Below are positions 43,820 through 64,000 of a DNA stretch of 64,000 nt, in pieces. The notes under the pieces are model-generated. The model was not told the DNA's origin and made no database searches. It saw only the letters and a program-made list of their open reading frames with translations. Source of the stretch: Doris montereyensis (lineage: Eukaryota; Mollusca; Gastropoda; Nudibranchia; Dorididae); assembly GCA_037039925.1 (NCBI GenBank), contig JAXRKP010001614.1, forward strand, positions 32,501 to 96,500. The letters run 5' to 3'. The position numbers and the translations under genes are program-made. The number at the start of each line of letters is the position of its first letter. Position 1 is the first letter of the stretch.

Positions 43820-43985
43820 ATACTACATTGGTTCAAGTCCTGTCTGGTCCGAGTTTCTTTTTTTTTTTTGTTTGTTTCATGACGTTGTTGCACTCTTGGC
43901 AAAGGTATTTACTTCACTCAGTTTTCCTCACTTGACTATGATGTAAATGAGCACTGCCAAAGAAACCTCAAGTAAAGAAACAAAT
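43820..43985 (+). repeat. Dispersed repeat family D copy
   Basis: Matches 61,430-61,600. Shared blocks are ACATTGGTTCAA(G/A)…C, CTGTCTGGTCC/TGTCTGGTCC, GTTGCACTCTTGGCAAAGG-like sequence, TTCACTCA…TTTTC, TCACTTG and AATGAGCAC. The GGTTCAAGTCC part resembles a tRNA B-box, so it is probably a SINE. Confidence 0.7.
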
Positions 43986-44159
43986 TTTAAAAACTTATTA
44001 TTTATTACCCAAGAATGTTACACCGGTGTGTGATGTGATATCAAGTATTATTATTAGATCGAGTCAGTACTCCATACTGAGGTTAAGCAGGTAGGTGTGA
44101 ACGATCGATACTATTCCAACTGTTTAATTAATTATAAAATATATTGAATGAATGGCGTT

Positions 44160-44400
44160 TTAGGCGGATGAAAATGCTACTCACCATAGACGGGTGAACA
44201 ATTTTTTTCTCTTAATTAAACGTCACTTTCATTTAGTATTTAAAAAATCTTCAAATGAAAACGATCTTGGTATCATTTAGAGTAGAACCTAAATGCAAAA
44301 TATGGTTACTCTTAGTGGCTTGGCAACAGAGCCTTATTATTAGACGTACCGTACAAAGATTGACCAACTCAGAATTGGACTCGATTATTTAATTGTTCTC
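44160..44400 (+). repeat. Dispersed repeat family I copy
   Basis: Matches 58,590-58,790, including AATTAAACGTCACTT and ATGCAAAATATGGTTACTCT, then TAGTGG, GGCAACAGAGCC and AACTCAGA. No coding or terminal structure seen. Confidence 0.75.
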
Positions 44401-44711
44401 GTAGAACTATTAATAAACTAGCCAATACTGAATAGTTAGAGAAACCTAAACAACTTTAGATCACCCCAAACTGTGTGTGGGTGCGGGGGGGGGGGGGCAA
44501 CGCATTATTACTGGTGAAAGTGAAAGACTGATTTTATTCTTGCCAAACGGAATGCTGAAAAATGAACAGCGGCGTGGGTGGGGGGGGGTAGAGGGTGATG
44601 CAGTTGCTCTGGTAACACCCGCATCCTGGTTGGTTCTTGGAAAGCTGTGTTACTGTAAGCCAAAGAAAAAGTACAGAGGCTCTGTGTACACATACTGCTT
44701 TCGTCCGATGG

Positions 44712-44870
44712 GCGGTTGGCGAGTGTAGCTGGTAGTGGTAGTCGGTCCCATTTCTTTCTTACTCTTCTTACACTCATTCACACATGTTTTTTCATCCTGT
44801 CGTTTCCTTTGATCTACCCCCGATATTACCGCATAAGGTGGTCGAGGTAAATTTCAGAGAAAACAAATGC
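44712..44870 (+). mobile_element. Family B short repeat copy (diverged)
   Basis: GCGGTTGGCGAGTGTAGCTG head, TTACCGCATAAGGTGGTCGA block and AGAGAAAACAAA tail. Confidence 0.78.
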
Positions 44871-44989
44871 ATGGCGTATGTAGAAGACGTCGTTGGTCAG
44901 AATTGGAGGAGGCTGCCACTGCCACTGCCACTGCCAGCGCAAAATTTACCGACACCTTTCGAAATTTTGAGAACACTTGTCATGATGAA

Positions 44990-45575
44990 CAGAAAACAAA
45001 GAAAGATCAGAGCAGCGATCATACTCCATAAGTCTAAAAACAAAGAAAGGTCAGTGCAGCGACCACATACTCCATGAGTCTAAAAACAAAGAAAGTGCAG
45101 TGACTACATACTCCATGATTATGATCATTAGTGTATACGGTAAAATGTCTAAAAACAAAGAAAGATCAGTGCAGCGACCACATACTCCATGATTATGATC
45201 ATTAGTGTATACGGTAAAATGTCTAAAAACAAAGAAAGATCAGTGCAGTGACTCCATGATTATGATCATTAGTGTATACGGTAAAACTCCATGATTATGA
45301 TCAGTTACACACTCCATAAGATTATGATCAGTGTATACGGTAAAATGTCTAAAAAACGAAGAAAAGATAGTGCCGGACTACACACTCCATACCCATGATT
45401 ATGATCATTCTAAAACATGTCTAAAAACAAAGAAAGATCAGTGCAGTGACTACATATGATTATGATCATTAGTGTATACGGTAAAATGTCTAAAAACAAG
45501 GAAAGGTCAGTGCAGCGACTACACCTCCATACTCCATGATTATGATCATTAGTGTGTGCGGTAACATGTCTAACG
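44990..45575. repeat. 74 bp tandem repeat with truncated units
   Basis: The full unit is TCTAAAAACAAAGAAAGATC, AGTGCAGCGACCACATACTC, CATGATTATGATCATTAGTG and TATACGGTAAAATG. Perfect spacing of 74 bp is seen between 45,147 and 45,221. About eight to nine units are present, some missing the last third or the ACATACTC part. Confidence 0.93.
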
Positions 45576-45689
45576 TTGAGTCGAGCTGCGCTGTAGTGAA
45601 GCGGCCGATAAGTAATGCATTGCACCTGGGCAAGGTGTTCACACCACAATCGCTTACACACCACGCTATATAGGTGCTCGCTGTGAGCG

Positions 45690-46470
45690 GTGATAAATAA
45701 TGTATTGAACCTGAAGTGATTTTTTTGCTTTTGAGTTTAGATTTTTGCTTTTAGTATGTACATGAGTAACTGTCAAAATACAGTCATGCCATATCATTGA
45801 AAAGTTTTGTAGCGTCCATGGTTGCCATAAAAACGGCCGCCATCTTGGATTTTGACTCAATTTTTCAAAATCTATCTCCTCCCTTAGTTATGAATAAAAT
45901 CACTCAAAACCTGTGCAGATCGTCTTTTCCATTCAATATCTAAAGTGTGACGTCGGATTTTTTTATATTTTGGGTAGGTTTTTTTTTAATGAATTTTTGA
46001 AAACACTATATATCGTGAATGTACAAAAAACGGCGTTTTTATTACCAATAAAAAAAATTCTCAAAGAGTTTACAATATATAAAAAAAGCCAGACGTCATT
46101 CTATGAACATTGATAAGAGGAACCTGTGTGCCAAATATAATACAAATCGTTCAGTAAATGGCGGAGGAGATAGGAATTTTAGTGTGGAAAAACTACATTT
46201 CGAGAAAAATTCAAGTAAAAAAAAAATCAACAGAAAATAATACGAAACAAACGCTTCAGACGGATTTCCCTAGTTGTAGCAGCCCCTTACTCTTTTTACA
46301 GTCTCTGGCATTGTGACTTATGTAAATAGAATTATAAATCTAGGTTTAGATGTGCACTGTTGTGAAAACAGATGTCGAAATGACCTTTTTAAAATATTTT
46401 TTTACTCTATATCCTATGCTTGTGCGCGTGTTTACATACACACTGGACGCGCAACACAGCGATGGGAGAC
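45690..46470. mobile_element. Family G copy, single arm
   Basis: Corresponds to the loop and right arm of the fold-back structure at 18.0-19.6 kb, sharing GTAGCGTCCATGGTTGCCAT, TCTATCTCCTCCCTTAGTTA, TAGTTGTAGCAGCCCCTTAC and GATGTGCACTGTTGTGAAAA. It shows that the unit can exist without its inverted partner. A family A SINE follows directly at 46,483. Confidence 0.85.
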
Positions 46471-46482
46471 GCACAGATCGCC

Positions 46483-46800
46483 AGGGGGACTCAGTAGTCC
46501 GAAGTCAAGGTGACAGTCTCTCAACCAAATTGTAGTGGGTTCGAGCCGCCAACGATTACCAAATTTTCTCGATTTTTTCGAGCAAAATATACTCCCTGGT
46601 CCAGGTAGGTGGACCGACAACTAGTCCAATCAGAGACGGACGATAAAGGAGGTACCGTGTGCAGATCACAACACTGCACGTCAAAGATCCCCTAGGCTGT
46701 TTACACATTTACAGGGCAATCCGGGCAAGATTAAAAATCCTACCAAAACCTCTGAGATCACCTTAGTTGTGGGTGTGGGTAAACCAAATCAAATCAAAAG
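46483..46800 (+). mobile_element. SINE family A copy
   Basis: GGGGGACTCAGTAGTCCGAA head, CTCAACCAAATTGTAGTGGG, ACCGACAACTAGTCCAATCA, then AAATCAAATC tail. The CTCTGTGCACGTTAAAGATC block is shortened (CTGCACGTCAAAGATCC). Confidence 0.92.
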
Positions 46801-47101
46801 CAAACTGCCAACAGAAATTAAGCTCAGTAGAAGCACTGAACTGAAGACTTTAAAAATACAATTGAACACATCGCTTTAAAATCAAAATTAAATTAACAAT
46901 TTGTGGTTATGGTATATCGAAAAACATGAGCACTGACAAAAATACTCAATAATTGAATTGGTTAGTTCCTATGAAGGGAAAAAAACCTGATTTACAGTAC
47001 TCAATTACCTAAAGAAAAGAAGTTCATGGTGGCATGTACTGCAAAACTGTTTGTTGCCTAACGCAATACACGTTTTGCTACTAATAAACGATTCTAAATG
47101 A
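46801..47101. other. Unassigned intergenic DNA
   Basis: No recognised content. Confidence 0.5.
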
Positions 47102-47495
47102 CGACCCCACGAAGGGAAACAGAACAAACATGTGACGTTTCAGGTATAACCTTTCGTAAGATAGCAAGCGAGGAAGAATATGAAGGCATGGGCATCACAC
47201 AGTTTGAGGTTAGAAGGAAAATCAGAAATGAATGAAAAAAGGAAAGAAGAGGATAATTAGAATATGCAGAAGGGAAAAGGATTAATACTTAGACAAAATA
47301 GAGGAAGTGAGAGTGAAGAAAGCACAAACAAAGTAAGTAATGACGTGATGCATGTATAAGTATGTAGATATCCCCGATTGTTGCCTGAGGAAAGGTTATA
47401 TCCGGAAACGTCACATGTTTGGCCTGTCTTCTTTGGTGGAGTGGTCACTTACTGTGGTTTACTACTTTTGACTTCACTGCTCCATTGAAGCCCAT
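47102..47495. mobile_element. Penelope-like element, short diverged copy e
   Basis: The inverted termini are AACATGTGACGTTTCAGGTA…, running to GGTTATATCCGGAAACGTCA. The interior is about 230 bp of purine-rich sequence. The extension (CTTTTGACTTCACTGCTCCA) is on the right side. It is the most diverged copy and ends about 160 bp before the MCM6 promoter motifs. Confidence 0.7.
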
Positions 47496-47652
47496 TGTGT
47501 TATCATATAATTGCAACATAGTATTACAAGTAGTAATAATCATAATACATGTAGACTAGCCTATTGCGTGTATAACTATGAAGCGAGGACGATATCATCT
47601 AGAGATCAGGAGCTCTTTCCTAGTCTTGTATGAAAAGTAGAAAGTTTCATAT

Positions 47653-47683
47653 GGCGGGAATTGTCACGTGACCTGTTTGGCGC
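47653..47683 (+). promoter_or_regulatory. MCM6 promoter: two E2F-type motifs around an E-box
   Basis: GGCGGGAA (47,653-47,660), CACGTG (47,665-47,670) and TTTGGCGC (47,676-47,683) lie within 31 bp, 96-126 bp before the MCM6 ATG. E2F control of MCM genes at G1/S is established in animals, and TTTGGCGC/GGCGGGAA match the E2F consensus on opposite strands. The E-box is a Myc/Max-type site. No TATA box is evident. Confidence 0.75.
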
Positions 47684-47778
47684 GCCTCATTGTTTACCGT
47701 AGTCTTACACGCCTTATTTCCATACATATTTATTTTCATTCATATATTGTTTGTGATAGATTTCGGAGACTTTTAAAG

Positions 47779-63040
<15,262 letters not shown>

Positions 63041-63174
63041 CCCTTTGTTGAGGTCGAATGTTTCTATGACTGACCATTCTTGCTGTCATGTTAATTGTCA
63101 CAGTAATCATAAGTATTATTGTTTTACATGTAGTAGTGTTATACTCTTTCTTCTTTACCTCTACTGTGCAAAGG

Positions 63175-63312
63175 TTGGCAGAAGCTGTTGGTAGGTTCAG
63201 TTCTTCTTCTTTCCCTTCGCTGTTTTACTTCTCTTTTATTTTGCTGTTTTCCTTCTTGATTTACCCTGAGATCAGCGCATATGGTGGACGGGTAAATTCA
63301 ATTAAACAAAGA
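63175..63312 (+). mobile_element. Family B short repeat copy
   Basis: GTTGGCAGAAGCTGTTGGTA head, TTACCCTGAGATCAGCGCAT and GGTGGACGGGTAAATTCAAT tail. Confidence 0.87.
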
Positions 63313-63639
63313 AGCTGTGCATATGAATCTTCTGAAAGATGAATCAGTATTCTTTGGATGTTTCTTTATTTTTGTTTTATGTTCTGTTTTTGAAAGCTCA
63401 TTAGATAGATAAATCTTAAATCTTTCTTTGAAATGTGAGCATTGGAAGTCCCTGATCTATGCTGCTGCCTTGAAAGCGTGTTTAGCGTACATACATCTCA
63501 GTTTGGTTGTATGTAAACACTGACTGTGTTTCCGTTTGTGAAACTAATTGCTGATCCTATTATACTGGATTGAGTACTTGTTTTGCTTGGGGTTTTTTTT
63601 AATGCATGAATGAAAACTTGGGATCGGGGCATTCATGTC
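63313..63639. other. MCM6 intron 13 sequence
   Basis: No exon, gene or recognised repeat found; the next MCM6 exon is not in the window. Confidence 0.5.
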
Positions 63640-63785
63640 AAGTGGGCGGATGGCAGGTGCTGCTGCTAGGTCCTACAGTTCTTTTCATTCTTTTACTCAC
63701 ATTGATTTTGTCTTGCTGTATTCTCTTGCTTCACCCTGAGATCACTACATGTGATGGACAGGGTAAATTATAATGAAACAAATCA
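63640..63785 (+). mobile_element. Family B short repeat copy
   Basis: GGGCGGATGGCAGGTGCTGC head, TTCACCCTGAGATCACTACA, TGTGATGGACAGGGTAAATT and AAACAAATC tail. Confidence 0.88.
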
Positions 63786-63925
63786 AAAGTTCATGTTGAG
63801 CAGTGTTCTCCAAAGATCTCTTGGCTGCTTAGGATATTCTTGTCTGGGAAAAAGTTAAAGACCCAAAGATCAATAACGTGTTAAGTGAATTTTATTAAGA
63901 GGCAAGGAAACTGCCTTGGTGAAGT

Positions 63926-64000
63926 AACAGCAACACACATGCTTGTCAGTAACACACATGCTTGTCAGTAACACACATGCTTGTCAGTAACACACACATG
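63926..64000. repeat. 19 bp tandem repeat at window edge
   Basis: CAGTAACACACATGCTTGT repeated about four times and continuing to the window end. Confidence 0.93.

Overview
The window is nuclear DNA from an animal, most likely a lophotrochozoan and plausibly a gastropod mollusc. The evidence is AT-rich sequence, two intron-rich protein genes with GT-AG junctions, very long (CT)n, (TA)n and (TAC)n tracts, and several dispersed families of tRNA-derived SINEs. The taxonomic call is inference; no marker gene fixes the species. I see no prokaryotic genes, CRISPR array, rRNA gene or convincing functional tRNA gene.

Two genes can be read, both on the + strand. The first (12.2-30.8 kb) encodes lunapark (LNPK), the ER three-way-junction protein. 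Eleven coding exons cover the N-terminal myristoylation-type start, the two-helix membrane hairpin, coiled coils, a proline-rich linker, the C4 zinc finger and an acidic tail. The second (47.8 kb to beyond 62.6 kb) encodes MCM6, a subunit of the MCM2-7 replicative helicase. Thirteen exons cover the N-terminal domain, zinc finger and AAA+ core; the C-terminal winged-helix part lies beyond the window. Two E2F-type motifs and an E-box lie about 95-130 bp before its start codon. Nothing suggests that the two genes work together.

Many MCM6 exons, and at least two LNPK exons, carry 1-2 base indels that break the frame while flanking codons and splice sites stay conserved. The simplest reading is residual indel error in a long-read assembly. 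A decaying gene copy cannot be excluded from sequence alone.

Layout: 0-12 kb is gene-free and repeat-dense, with a minisatellite of about 53 bp units at 1.36-3.38 kb, a CCCCATA heptamer array at 4.67-5.95 kb and a (TAC)n block at 9.1-9.86 kb. 12-31 kb is LNPK with large, repeat-filled introns. 31-47.6 kb is intergenic, with a pogo/Tc1-like non-autonomous element, SINEs and tandem arrays. 47.6-64 kb is MCM6, whose introns hold a broken CR1/L2/Jockey-type LINE, a MITE and many SINEs.

The most interesting material is mobile. One family of about 1 kb elements has inverted long terminal repeats, a one-sided extension of about 31-36 bp, variable target-site duplications (14-15 bp in two copies) and hammerhead-ribozyme-like cores. 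Together these point to non-autonomous Penelope-like elements. A separate 1.6 kb long inverted repeat, nested SINE insertions and a small shared ELPEGP peptide motif at two loci are also worth checking.
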